This document shows positions 43,322 through 51,690 of a stretch of DNA of 64,000 nucleotides, in pieces; position 1 is the first letter of the stretch, and every line of letters begins with the position of its first letter. This stretch comes from Chryseobacterium sp. JAH. Lineage in GTDB: Bacteria > Bacteroidota > Bacteroidia > Flavobacteriales > Weeksellaceae. Position numbers and translations under genes: made by a program. The stretch spans positions 434,001 to 498,000 of the forward strand of contig NZ_LMAH01000003.1 of NCBI RefSeq assembly GCF_001507335.1. The letters are read 5' to 3'. A model generated the notes under the pieces. The model did no database searches, had not been told where the DNA came from, and was given only the letters and a program-made list of their open reading frames with translations.

Positions 43322-44260
43322 TTATCTAAATTTTCGTTTTTTCTTTTTTAGCAAATCATCATCTTGTGCTGCAGTGAAAGTTGGCTTCAGTAATGCCTTT
43401 GCCATATTTTCAAGCTGATTGCTAACCGAGGATGAATTTTTCTGTTCGTTTAAATACGTATTTATATTAACATTTTCACTTACACCAACTTGAATATTCT
43501 TTGAACCGAAATCCCCTGCTCTTTCTTGATTTTCCTGTAATTTTTGCTTGATGTCTGTAACCCTTAACGTACTGGTGATTTCAGAGAGCTTATAACCCGG
43601 CTTATAATCGCGCTCGGTCTGATGATTGATGTCTTCAAATCTTACGATTCGCATCCCAGAGATTCCTACTTTTTCATTTTGATAGAGTGTTATACGGTAA
43701 CCTGACTTTTTCATAAAATCAATAAGCTCGGCAAAGTTTCTGGAAATTTTAAGAGAAGCCATCAACGCTTCAAGCATTATTTTTTTCTTTTCCTTGCCAA
43801 TCTCAATATCTGTCTTCAGATTCAATTCCTTACAAACTTCACGAACTGCCTTGCCGAAGTTCTCACCGATTTTGTGAGCTTTTATTGTATTAACACCATG
43901 AATGTCAACCCTATTTACAATGAAGTGAATGTGCTTTTGCTTCGTTGATGCATGAATATCCAAAATCATCTGGTTGTTATCGGTAACCCCGATCTTTTTT
44001 AAAGCTTTCAGTGCGAGCTGTGCGAGTTCGTCGTTGGACAGTTTATCTCCAATGGATTTTTCAGGAGATATATATCCGGTGAGTGCCCATTTTTTAACAT
44101 TTTTGTTTCTGTCGGCAACGGTTTTCATTTCTTTAAATTGGTGTTCCGGATCTTCGCTTAACAGGTTATTTTGATAAATCCTCAAAGCAGTTCCTTGATC
44201 ATTTCCATTATATTCGACGGCAATCTTCGAGATGTTTCTGGTCGTTGCGCTGTTATTCAT
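43322..44260 (-). CDS. Relaxase/mobilization nuclease
   Basis: The 312-aa protein has a relaxase core with the metal-binding His motif in DIHASTKQKHIHFIVNRVD (His110 and His112) and an upstream KKWALTGYISPE segment with the probable catalytic Tyr63. It would nick at oriT and pilot the strand during transfer. The C-terminal ~80 residues are Gln/Asn/Lys-rich linker. It lies 13 bp downstream of the MobC-like gene and 2 bp upstream of the membrane protein gene. Confidence 0.85.
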   Translation of the reverse strand: MNNSATTRNISKIAVEYNGNDQGTALRIYQNNLLSEDPEHQFKEMKTVADRNKNVKKWALTGYISPEKSIGDKLSNDELAQLALKALKKIGVTDNNQMILDIHASTKQKHIHFIVNRVDIHGVNTIKAHKIGENFGKAVREVCKELNLKTDIEIGKEKKKIMLEALMASLKISRNFAELIDFMKKSGYRITLYQNEKVGISGMRIVRFEDINHQTERDYKPGYKLSEITSTLRVTDIKQKLQENQERAGDFGSKNIQVGVSENVNINTYLNEQKNSSSVSNQLENMAKALLKPTFTAAQDDDLLKKKKRKFR

Positions 44261-44273
44261 TTTTAGATTTCAG

Positions 44274-44753
44274 TTAAGTGGGTTTCTGTCTGTTTTGTTT
44301 CTCATACAGATAATGATAGATTAGGTTGGTTACGATTTCAATTTCGTGAAGGATCTGCTTCTTATTTTCAAATTCAGAGAATTCGCGATGCCTCAATAAA
44401 TTTTTGATTCTGATGAAATGATTTCCATATTGTAACAGCACTTCATCAGTTTTAAATTCATTTATTTTAAGTTCTTTTTCCATGTAAACCATTCTCGCAT
44501 AAGTGGATAATTTGAGATTAAGTTTTTGAGCAGTTTTTTGGTTTTCATCATACTCAGAATCCGTCACCCGAAAAGAAATTATTTTGCTTAAATGGTTATT
44601 GTTTTTCTTTTTCAAACCACCTTTTCTGCCGAGCTCCTGAAAGTGCTTTTTTTTCTTTTCGCCATCAAGTTTCTTTTCATTTTCCTCGACGGCTTTTGTG
44701 ATAAACTCCTGTAAGAAATCTTTTTCCATTGTCTTTATATTAGTGTGTTTCAA
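44274..44753 (-). CDS. MobC-like relaxosome protein
   Basis: The 159-aa protein has a basic, charged N-terminus (EEKKLDGEKKKKHFQELGRKGGLKKK), a ribbon-helix-helix-like segment (SKIISFRVTDSEYDENQKTAQKLNLKLSTYARMVY) and a helical C-terminus, matching MobC/MbpA-type accessory proteins that help the relaxase open oriT. An internal Met at 44729 is an alternative start. The 216-bp non-coding gap upstream is the natural place for oriT. Confidence 0.8.
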   Translation of the reverse strand: MKHTNIKTMEKDFLQEFITKAVEENEKKLDGEKKKKHFQELGRKGGLKKKNNNHLSKIISFRVTDSEYDENQKTAQKLNLKLSTYARMVYMEKELKINEFKTDEVLLQYGNHFIRIKNLLRHREFSEFENKKQILHEIEIVTNLIYHYLYEKQNRQKPT

Positions 44754-44969
44754 AGCATTTCTGACGATAGGAAGAAATCAAAAATCCCAATTTTGCAATC
44801 AGCGGTTACGCTTATTGTAAACTTTGGGTACTTTTTGCACTAACTGTCTACCGTATTTTTTTACAATATCATTTTAATGTGACCTACTACTATCTTACTA
44901 AGGTTCATAGCTACTGTTATTTTACGTAGCTTTTCAGATGACCTTGTATTATTTTATGCAGATACATTC
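44754..44969. other. Candidate oriT region
   Basis: This 216-bp non-coding gap upstream of the mobC-relaxase operon contains short inverted repeats, for example AGCTAC / GTAGCT at about 44910-44932, and a direct TGCAATCAGCGGTTACGC segment. Position is the main argument; no nic consensus is recognised. Confidence 0.35.
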
Positions 44970-45845
44970 TTATCTCTTTAATCGATACGCTACTTTTATA
45001 CCCGTATTTTTATTGATTAGCCATTCATTCAAATCTTTAAAATCTGAATATAAAACCCGACAGTCTTCTGCGTTTTTACTTTCATTTTTAATCATTTCTA
45101 CAGCACGGTTTCCTGACACATCATTATCAAAATAGAGCTCGATATTTTCATAATGATCTAGTGATTTTTTAATATTGGAAATCATCGACACGGAATTTAA
45201 AATGATGTAATCTGAAGGTTTTTTTTCTAAAGATTTTTCTACATTTTTAAAGGAAAGAAAATCAAAAAAGCCTTCGAAAATTCTTAGTGATTTTGAATCA
45301 TTTTTGATCGTAGAAATATCTTTTTTACCCAAACAAATTTTTGAATATTTACTTCGAATTTCGTAACCTCCGGAATCGTTTTTAAAGCCAATTCCGAAAT
45401 AATTCTTATCGTTCATTTTGTAGTGAATCTCTTTTAAGAGCTCATTTTGATTTTCTACTTTCCGACTCTTTAAGTATTCCAAAAGTGCAGAATGAACGAT
45501 CTCTTTTTCATCAAGTATCTTGTAATTTTTTGTTTTATTTTCAAAATTCTGGTTGGAAATATTTTGCTTTTGAAAAGAAGAAAAATTCTGATCTTCTGCC
45601 CAGGCTAAAATTTCGCTTGTACTCTTATTCAGATATTTTTTCAACAAGCTTACGTTGTTTCCTCCAATACCTTCTGAAAAAAGATACCAGCAGTTTAAAC
45701 TTTTATTGATTTTAAAAGAGGGTTGGGATTCGATGGCAAAAGGGTTGAGATACCAAGCTTCTTTTTCATTTTGTTTCGTAGGAAGGTGTCCGAGAGAAAG
45801 GAGGACTTCTTCCAACGATATGCTGTTGAATTGTTTGCAGTTCAT
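44970..45845 (-). CDS. Toprim-domain primase-like protein
   Basis: The 291-aa protein has an N-terminal part like a DnaG zinc-binding region but without the Cys/His ligands (AWYLNPFAIESQPSFKINKSLNCWYLFSEGIGGN), then a Toprim fold: LRIFEGFFDFLSF (Glu motif), DYIILNSVSMISNI, and IELYFDNDVSGNRAVEM (Asp-x-Asp motif). Such proteins are typical of Bacteroidota mobilizable elements and probably act in plasmid-like replication with the primase-helicase encoded upstream on the same strand. Confidence 0.83.
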   Translation of the reverse strand: MNCKQFNSISLEEVLLSLGHLPTKQNEKEAWYLNPFAIESQPSFKINKSLNCWYLFSEGIGGNNVSLLKKYLNKSTSEILAWAEDQNFSSFQKQNISNQNFENKTKNYKILDEKEIVHSALLEYLKSRKVENQNELLKEIHYKMNDKNYFGIGFKNDSGGYEIRSKYSKICLGKKDISTIKNDSKSLRIFEGFFDFLSFKNVEKSLEKKPSDYIILNSVSMISNIKKSLDHYENIELYFDNDVSGNRAVEMIKNESKNAEDCRVLYSDFKDLNEWLINKNTGIKVAYRLKR

Positions 45846-45933
45846 TTTATAATTTTTATTGTTTTTAGTAATAAATAAGAGATTTGTGGGTAGTTCAAAC
45901 GGGCGGGTTTAGTTTATACTAATTTTTGATGAA

Positions 45934-46123
45934 TTGATGAGGAAACTATATAATTAATTGAATGATAATATTTTAAACCCTCATCAATGTCTCATCATCT
46001 CATCAAAGTAGAAATATTCTTCTCATCAGTTTCTCATCAAAAAATCAAGGATTTAAAATTTGATGAGGCTTTTGATGAGCTGTAACTAATTGATTTTATT
46101 TTCATTATCTACTAACTCATCAT
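45934..46123. repeat. Cluster of CTCATCAA iteron-like repeats, candidate replication origin
   Basis: Nine copies of CTCATCAN or its complement lie within 190 bp: forward at 45980, 45991, 45999, 46022, 46033 and 46116, reverse (TTGATGAG) at 45934, 46060 and 46072. They occupy the gap between the Toprim and primase-helicase genes and extend into the 3' end of the latter. The dense, oriented repeats in an AT-rich gap next to replication genes suggest a replication origin for the excised element. Confidence 0.6.
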
Positions 46124-47350
46124 TTTATCAAATTTTTGAATAATAAAATTCCTTTCTACTGTAAAATACCGCCCTGTTTTATTCTGTGGGTAAAAGCTTC
46201 CGCTATAATCTAGATCGTATTTGATGTAAGCCAATGAATTGTTTTGAGGTTCGAGTTTCCAGTTTTCTTTCAGTATTTTCCGGACATCATTGACTGTCCA
46301 GTATTGTTTGCTGAACATCTTACCAAGCATATTGAAAATATCCTGAGGAATACAATGGATCTTGCTTTCTTCGGTACTTTCGAAAAACTCATATAAAAGT
46401 TCGATAATCTTAGATTCCAGTTTATTGTTGTTTTTCCAAACCAATTTCTGAAGGGCTTTTGTTCTAATTTGGGAATCAGTAAACCACATTCTTGTCTCCT
46501 TACGGCTGTGAAAAGGTCTTTGGATTAGGTAACGGAGGAAATAGGGAATCTCCTTGTTTAGATTGTGTAGAAATTCAGTGTTCTCGCTTTTGATTGATCT
46601 CACTTTAATAATCCAGAATCGGATCTCATTTTCATCAATCTGAATGAAGTTATCTTCATTATTGGAACAGAGAATAAATTTTCCAAAGAATTCCACCTCT
46701 TCACGGTCTTTTCCTTTTGCCTCCTTCTTATCTTTATCAGTCGTTGAAAGATATTTTAACCGTTCCGTGATCTCTTTTTTGTCAAAGAATACTTCGTCAA
46801 TAGCAACTACAAGCATCGAAGTCCAATCTGAATTAAATTGACTGCTGAATGAGTCACCTTTGATATAGGTCATATTTAATCCAAAGATGGATTTTAGCCA
46901 TTTGATGAAAGTGGATTTTCCGGTAGATCTTTCCTTACTTACCAAACAAAGGATCGGAAGTATCTGTGTTGGATATTCAAGCAATATCTTTATGTAATCT
47001 AAACCTAGTTCTAATTGTTCTCCGAAAACATGTTCCATAAATTTAAGTGAGAATGGAATTTTGTTTAGTAAATCTTCAGAACTAATATTTTCTTCGATTG
47101 GTTGATAAGGAATCTCATTATAAATATTGTAGAATCCGTCAACGATCTGCTCATAATTCAGATGAGAAGGAATACAGCAGAAGCCATCATACTTTGAAAC
47201 TTTTGAAACGTAGTTTTTTCCGTGGTCGCTAATAATAGTTTCACGATTCCATCGTACCAAAATTGAGATCTTGTCTCCGGAGATTAATGGTTTTTCAATC
47301 GTTTTATAGTACGTTGTTCCTACTCGTAGATAAGGAATTTTTTCGCTCAT
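46112..47350 (-). CDS. Primase-helicase (DUF5906/SF3-type ATPase)
   Basis: The 412-aa protein has a P-loop (CLVSKERSTGKSTFIKWL, residues 136-152), a Walker B-like MLVVAIDEVFFD near 184, and a sensor EFFGKFILCSNNEDNFIQID, which is the layout of phage/plasmid P4-type SF3 helicases (DUF5906). The C-terminal ~100 residues look like a winged-helix part. It probably unwinds the element origin during replication or transfer. It is upstream of the iteron cluster and the Toprim gene on the same strand. Confidence 0.83.
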   Translation of the reverse strand: MSEKIPYLRVGTTYYKTIEKPLISGDKISILVRWNRETIISDHGKNYVSKVSKYDGFCCIPSHLNYEQIVDGFYNIYNEIPYQPIEENISSEDLLNKIPFSLKFMEHVFGEQLELGLDYIKILLEYPTQILPILCLVSKERSTGKSTFIKWLKSIFGLNMTYIKGDSFSSQFNSDWTSMLVVAIDEVFFDKKEITERLKYLSTTDKDKKEAKGKDREEVEFFGKFILCSNNEDNFIQIDENEIRFWIIKVRSIKSENTEFLHNLNKEIPYFLRYLIQRPFHSRKETRMWFTDSQIRTKALQKLVWKNNNKLESKIIELLYEFFESTEESKIHCIPQDIFNMLGKMFSKQYWTVNDVRKILKENWKLEPQNNSLAYIKYDLDYSGSFYPQNKTGRYFTVERNFIIQKFDKMMS

Positions 47351-47434
47351 TTTAAAAAGGATTTGGTTCCGTACTGAAATACGGATAGGTTAAACAAAAG
47401 GAAGAATGCAACTTTTAATGAGAATAAGTCACAC

Positions 47435-47710
47435 TTATTTTCTTCGGTTTCTTCCGTATTCTAAGAGTTCTTTTTTGGAATAGTAATAGCGACCGCTAAA
47501 ATTGTAGTAGGGTAGACTTTTGTTTTTTCTCCAATCAATAATGGTTGGAATAGAAACGTGCAGGAATTTCGCAGCTTCAATCTGTGGGATAAGGTCTTCC
47601 GGTTGTTGCTCTGCTTTTGCGGGTAATGTGAATTCGGTTGCTTTCCTAAGAATGATTTCAACCGCTTTTTCCAAATCTCCTTTGGAATGGGAATAGAGTT
47701 GTAATGACAT
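47435..47710 (-). CDS. Excisionase-like helix-turn-helix protein
   Basis: The 91-aa protein has a MerR/excisionase-type winged helix (PEDLIPQIEAAKFLHVSIPTIIDWRKNKSLPYYNFSGRYYYSKKELLEY), the usual small DNA-bending protein next to integrase in Bacteroidota elements. It probably helps excision and regulates the primase-helicase operon. Two tandem 19-bp repeats lie 3 bp upstream of its start codon. Confidence 0.82.
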   Translation of the reverse strand: MSLQLYSHSKGDLEKAVEIILRKATEFTLPAKAEQQPEDLIPQIEAAKFLHVSIPTIIDWRKNKSLPYYNFSGRYYYSKKELLEYGRNRRK

Positions 47711-47713
47711 TTG

Positions 47714-47751
47714 ATTGTATTTTAAATTAGTTATTGTACTTTAAATTAGTT
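47714..47751 (-). repeat. Tandem 19-bp direct repeats upstream of the excisionase gene
   Basis: Two adjacent copies of ATTGTAYTTTAAATTAGTT (47714-47732, 47733-47751; one difference) abut the excisionase start. They may be binding sites for the excisionase or a repressor. Further looser repeats (TCTAATGTAATTCA, TCAATGTAAATCA) occur near 47818 and 47867. Nothing else is seen in 47752-48026. Confidence 0.5.
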
Positions 47752-48026
47752 TAAATTTAAATGCAATAATATCAATTTAACCGCTGTTAATCAAATGGTT
47801 ATATGTCGTCCGGATTAATCTAATGTAATTCAGACTAGCCTAAATTTTATTTTTTTTAATCCAGATCAATGTAAATCATTCCAAATTAGACTTTTGAATA
47901 AAGTTAATTTTTTAACTAAATTTAACTAAAAAATGCTTATTTTAATATAGTTTAACAACTCTTTTGTATAATTCAGAAATAAAAATCATTGTAGATTATT
48001 TAATATAAATAAAGTCATAGCGAAAA

Positions 48027-49256
48027 TCATCCCCACGCTTTGTCCATTTGTTCGTCTGTGAATGCTTCTGTTACTTTCATATACTTATCCAAAACAGCAT
48101 CTTTCTTTATATTGGCAATTTTTTTTATTGCTTTTGGCTCCATTCCCAACAATAAAGAATTTGTAATGAATGTTTTTCTTGCTGTATGGCTTGTTATGAA
48201 TTTACATTTGGGTTGTGTGAGTGATTTTTTCTTATTACCCACAAACCAATGAGTTGTGAATGGTTGTTTGATTTCTGCTAATTCACAACAATCTTTGATG
48301 TATTCATTGAATTTTTGAGAAGAGATAACGGGTAGGGGTTCATAGATAGTTCCTTTGTATTTTTCTAAAATAGCTTTTGCGTATTTGTTCAGCCTGATGG
48401 CGTGATTCTGTGTTTTAGTTTTCTGAATAGAAAGAACTATATGGTCTTCAGAAATATTTGCTAAATGTAGTTTTGAAAGATCAGAAAACCGTAAGCCTGT
48501 GAAACATCCCATACAATAGAAATCCCGAACGTGAGACAGTCGATCGCTGTCAAAATCTTTTTCGTATAATTTCATCAACTCTTCAAATGTTAAATACACA
48601 ATATCAATGTCGTGTTCAACAGCTCTAAATTTCTCGAACTCCCTGTTTGCATTATATCCTTTTTCTGTTGCCCAGTTTAAAAATGACTTTAAAACCTTGA
48701 TTACTTTAGCGAAATAATTTTGCTTCATCTTTTTTATTTCGTAAGAGTAATCTCTTAATGATTCAAAAAAATCTTCATCAACCTTATCAAAAGAAAGTGA
48801 AATTCCATTTTCCTTACAAAAGAATTCCAGATAGTTTTTTACAGTAGTTTGACCCGTGATGGTGTTCGGAGTTTTTATCAATTTTCCTTTGTCAATGTAT
48901 TGTGTAAAGCATTTGAAAAAGTCGAATTCACTGGTTGTTTCAACTTTTTCATTTGAATCAAACTTTTCAATAAACAAATCCTTTGTTGGTTCAAGCTTAT
49001 TTGCTCTGAAATAAAGCGAAATGTCTTGAATTTTGGTTTCTATCTGTTGGAGTTTTTCATTTATTTCGTCATAGCCATAATAAGTATCTTTTTTTGAATT
49101 AGCTTTCACTCGATTGTTCTGCCAATCGTTTAATTTACAATTCAATCCAGTATTTCTTTTTATTATAGAGCTGTCAATTCTGAATAATATCCTAATTGGC
49201 ATTAAACCGTCTTGACTTACTTTGTCCTTTCTTAATTCAAAATTGTACTTTATCAT
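48027..49256 (-). CDS. Tyrosine-type site-specific integrase
   Basis: The 409-aa protein has a Bacteroidota arm-DNA-binding N-terminal domain (YNFELRKDKVSQDGLMPIRILFR), a SAM-like core-binding domain (~110-210) and a catalytic domain with Arg256 (CFTGLRFSDL), Lys near 279-281 (QKTKT), His357 and Arg360 (SHTARKTF) and Tyr392 (AVLDKYMKV). The catalytic set is complete. It sits next to the right end of the element and is the enzyme for integration at tRNA-Leu(TAA). Confidence 0.92.
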   Translation of the reverse strand: MIKYNFELRKDKVSQDGLMPIRILFRIDSSIIKRNTGLNCKLNDWQNNRVKANSKKDTYYGYDEINEKLQQIETKIQDISLYFRANKLEPTKDLFIEKFDSNEKVETTSEFDFFKCFTQYIDKGKLIKTPNTITGQTTVKNYLEFFCKENGISLSFDKVDEDFFESLRDYSYEIKKMKQNYFAKVIKVLKSFLNWATEKGYNANREFEKFRAVEHDIDIVYLTFEELMKLYEKDFDSDRLSHVRDFYCMGCFTGLRFSDLSKLHLANISEDHIVLSIQKTKTQNHAIRLNKYAKAILEKYKGTIYEPLPVISSQKFNEYIKDCCELAEIKQPFTTHWFVGNKKKSLTQPKCKFITSHTARKTFITNSLLLGMEPKAIKKIANIKKDAVLDKYMKVTEAFTDEQMDKAWG

Positions 49257-49284
49257 AAGTTGAAATAGATTTAAATAAGTGTAA

Positions 49285-49302
49285 GGGGGAACAAAAGGGG
49301 GA
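49285..49302 (+). repeat. Candidate integrase arm-type site, right end
   Basis: The 18-bp GGGGGAACAAAAGGGGGA lies just upstream of the integrase start and matches 17 of 18 bases with the left-end copy at 22666-22683, in the same orientation. Confidence 0.5.
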
Positions 49303-49427
49303 ATTAATTTGCATTTAAAATTATTAAATATGAAAAAACAAATTAATTAGAAACCTATTGTTTATCAAAGTTATTGAATATAAACGAATTAAAAACAAGA
49401 AAAATTAAGAAAGGTTTCATAATACCT

Positions 49428-49478
49428 CCGTCTGGGGTACTTAAAAAGACTGTTAATCATTGATTAGCAGTCTTTTTT
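49428..49478 (+). repeat. Right attachment repeat (attR)
   Basis: This is the second copy of the 51-bp repeat (tRNA-Leu 3' end and terminator hairpin). One base differs (G at 49467). It marks the right boundary of the element; sequence after 49478 is chromosomal. Confidence 0.92.
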
Positions 49479-49549
49479 ATTTTATGATGTAGCATAACGT
49501 CATTTATTATCATTTTAATTTTATTCTTCTTTCGAAATTTCTCAAGCCT

Positions 49550-49602
49550 AAGGTGCTTTTTTGTTATTATTTTACTCCTTTCGGCAATTATAAGGTGCTA
49601 TT
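49550..49602 (+). promoter_or_regulatory. Two AAGGTGCTTTT-like motifs upstream of the two-component operon
   Basis: AAGGTGCTTTT at 49550-49560 and AAGGTGCTATT at 49592-49602 are 42 bp (four helical turns) apart, upstream of the promoter at 49637-49666. A third copy (52491-52501) precedes the caspase gene. They may be binding sites for the LuxR-type regulator; this is inference. Confidence 0.4.
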
Positions 49603-49636
49603 TTCGGCCAAATTTCAAAAACAGTGATTTTCCCCT

Positions 49637-49666
49637 TTTGTATATTTAAAGAGTTAACTACTTTTG
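49637..49666 (+). promoter_or_regulatory. Consensus promoter of the lipoprotein/two-component operon
   Basis: TTTG at 49637-49640 and TACTTTTG at 49659-49666 are separated by 18 bp, a near-ideal Bacteroidota promoter. Transcription would begin near 49673, which rules out the TTG at 49664 as the start codon of the next gene. Confidence 0.8.
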
Positions 49667-49693
49667 TTACATAACCTTATAAAACAAATATCC

Positions 49694-50254
49694 ATGAAAA
49701 CTCCTTTTTTATTTACGAATGTACGTTCGCTTTTAGGAATGCTTGCGCTGTCTATGGTTGTGTGTACTTTGATACGCTGCACGCCACCGCCGCCTGAGAA
49801 TCCTGTAGATGACAGTTATAAAAAGAAACTCATTACGCATGAAGATGCGCAGGTCCTGTTTGACGAATATACGAAGACCAATCACCAAATTCTTACAGAC
49901 TCCCGAAAGGGAAACCCGGATTCTAGATGGTATTCTTTTACTATTGAAGAAATGGAAGGATATATTCGGTACGTAAAAGAGCAGGCGAAAGAGCAGAATA
50001 TTCAAAATGTAGGAATTAAAATTTATATGGGGAAATATCCTGTAAATCATCCTGCAGACAAAATGGCCAAGCCGGAATTTGCAGGCTATCAGACTATTTT
50101 TTTAATGCCTACTATGAAACGAGAAGAATCTTCAGATGCTACGATGAAAAGACGCGGAACTACTGAGGAGGATGTGAAAATTGAGTCTATACAGCCAATG
50201 AATATGACCAATCTTGCACCTCCTCCAAAAGCAGTTATTGAAACAATCAATTAA
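49694..50254 (+). CDS. Hypothetical lipoprotein
   Basis: The ATG at 49694 gives 186 aa with an N-terminal hydrophobic segment and a lipobox-like Cys followed by TPPPPENP (ALSMVVCTLIRCTPPPP), so it is probably lipid-anchored and exported. The body (TFTIEEMEGYIRYVKEQAKEQ-like segment, NVGIKIYMGKYP) is unrecognised. It is first in an operon with a membrane protein, histidine kinase and response regulator, so it could sense or signal at the envelope. Confidence 0.7.
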   Translation: MKTPFLFTNVRSLLGMLALSMVVCTLIRCTPPPPENPVDDSYKKKLITHEDAQVLFDEYTKTNHQILTDSRKGNPDSRWYSFTIEEMEGYIRYVKEQAKEQNIQNVGIKIYMGKYPVNHPADKMAKPEFAGYQTIFLMPTMKREESSDATMKRRGTTEEDVKIESIQPMNMTNLAPPPKAVIETIN

Positions 50255-50264
50255 ATATTGAAAG

Positions 50265-50921
50265 ATGGTTTGGAATGTGGAAATAAGCAAGCAGATATCA
50301 ATGATTATTTTGCTGATTGTATTAATTCTTATTTGTTTTAAATACAAAAAAATAGAAAGAGTTAATTTGATTTTCTTTGCAGGGTTCGTTGCAATATCTA
50401 TCATTGATTTTTTTTGCTATTTCTATTTTGAGATGACCAAAATATCAACTGACAAGTTTTATGTCATTGGGATGTTCTTCATGTTTCTTCTTTACTTAAT
50501 TTACTACTACAAATTGCTGTATCTTGCTGCTTTAAGAAAGATTCAATCTGTTCTCATATTACTTTTTGTTGTTAATGGGTTGATGATGTTTGGTATTGAG
50601 AGCAATCTTTTTGAAAATTTTTCGTTCAATACATTTTATGTTAATATTTTATTGTTGACGTTTTCAATCATCTTATTTCTTTATCAAACATTCAATTCGG
50701 ATAAGATCTTTGAGATTAAAAATTATCTTCCTTTTTGGATTTCTGTTGGTTCGCTGCTTTTTTATATAGGTATTATTCCCATATTGTATTTCAGAAATAA
50801 AGTTTCTTATGATATTTATTTCTTTTTCTTATTTTTATTAAATCTGGTTAACAACGGAGTAATCATTTTCGGATTGCTTTTGAATAAACCTGATGCAACA
50901 AAACCGGAGACTTATGGATGA
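50265..50921 (+). CDS. Multi-pass membrane protein next to histidine kinase
   Basis: The 218-aa protein has about six to seven predicted transmembrane helices and few charged residues outside short loops. No family is recognised. It starts 10 bp after the lipoprotein gene, and its end overlaps the histidine kinase start by 8 bp, so it may be a membrane sensor partner of the kinase, which itself has only one membrane helix. Confidence 0.7.
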   Translation: MVWNVEISKQISMIILLIVLILICFKYKKIERVNLIFFAGFVAISIIDFFCYFYFEMTKISTDKFYVIGMFFMFLLYLIYYYKLLYLAALRKIQSVLILLFVVNGLMMFGIESNLFENFSFNTFYVNILLLTFSIILFLYQTFNSDKIFEIKNYLPFWISVGSLLFYIGIIPILYFRNKVSYDIYFFFLFLLNLVNNGVIIFGLLLNKPDATKPETYG

Positions 50922-51690
50922 TCATTTGAATAATTTGGTAATTATTGTGACGGTTACTTTGTTGCTCATTGTATTAACGATGATCTTTGTTTATATAATT
51001 TTCATTCGGAAGAAAACCAAATTATTGATTGATCAGAAGGAAAAAGATCTGCGTTTTGAAAAAGAATTGGCCACCTCGCAGGTAGAAATGAAAGAGCAAA
51101 CGCTGAATTATATCGGGCAGGAACTTCATGACGATTTGGGGCAAAAACTTTCAGTTGTAAGATTAAGACAAAATCAATTGATTCCAAAGCTTACAAATGC
51201 TGAAAAAGAAGAATTAAGCGAATTGAATGAATTATTAGGCGAATGCATTCAGGATGTCAGAAACTTATCTAAAACGTTGATTACCGAACAGATTATGCAT
51301 TTCGGCCTCGTAGAATCCATTGAAAGAGAAATTGATAAGATAAAAAAACTTCGGCTTCTGAAAATCAATTTAATGACGCAGAAGCATGATATTGATATTA
51401 CGCCGAAGCATGGATTAATTTTATTCAGAATCATTCAGGAAAGCATCAATAACATTTTAAAACATTCAAGAGCTAAAAATGTAACCATACTATTAGAAGA
51501 CTGCCACGAGACAGTACAGATTACCATTACTGACAACGGAAAAGGTTTCAATACCGATCTGATGAACGACGGCTCCGGATTGAAAAACATGGAATTGAGA
51601 GCGAAGTTGATACATGCTGAATTCTCTATCCAGTCAAAGCTTGAGGAAGGAACCAAAACAACGATAACTTACCACAAAAACTTATCATGA
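50914..51690 (+). CDS. Sensor histidine kinase (HisKA_3/NarX-like)
   Basis: The ATG at 50914 gives 258 aa with one transmembrane helix near the N-terminus (NLVIIVTVTLLLIVLTMIFVYIIF), a DHp helix with phospho-acceptor His in GQELHDDLGQKLSVVRLRQNQL and a HATPase domain (FRIIQESINNILKHSRA, ITDNGKGF, SGLKNMELRA). There is no periplasmic sensor domain, so the neighbouring membrane protein or lipoprotein may provide input. Its stop overlaps the response-regulator start by 4 bp (ATGA). An alternative start is ATG at 50893. Confidence 0.9.
   Translation: MDDHLNNLVIIVTVTLLLIVLTMIFVYIIFIRKKTKLLIDQKEKDLRFEKELATSQVEMKEQTLNYIGQELHDDLGQKLSVVRLRQNQLIPKLTNAEKEELSELNELLGECIQDVRNLSKTLITEQIMHFGLVESIEREIDKIKKLRLLKINLMTQKHDIDITPKHGLILFRIIQESINNILKHSRAKNVTILLEDCHETVQITITDNGKGFNTDLMNDGSGLKNMELRAKLIHAEFSIQSKLEEGTKTTITYHKNLS

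Larger units (their letters stand above)
22607..49478. mobile_element. Integrative mobilizable element in tRNA-Leu(TAA)
   Basis: The element is bounded by a 51-bp direct repeat (one mismatch) that starts in the tRNA-Leu(TAA) 3' end. It has its own tyrosine integrase next to the right end, an excisionase-like HTH, a primase-helicase, a Toprim protein, and mobilization genes (MobC-like protein, relaxase). No type IV secretion genes are present, so it would need a helper conjugative element. Cargo includes an IetAS-like defence pair, cassette-like genes, a serine recombinase, an RHS toxin operon and a sigma/dCas12f locus. Most of the element is clearly more AT-rich than the flanking chromosome. 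Confidence 0.9.
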
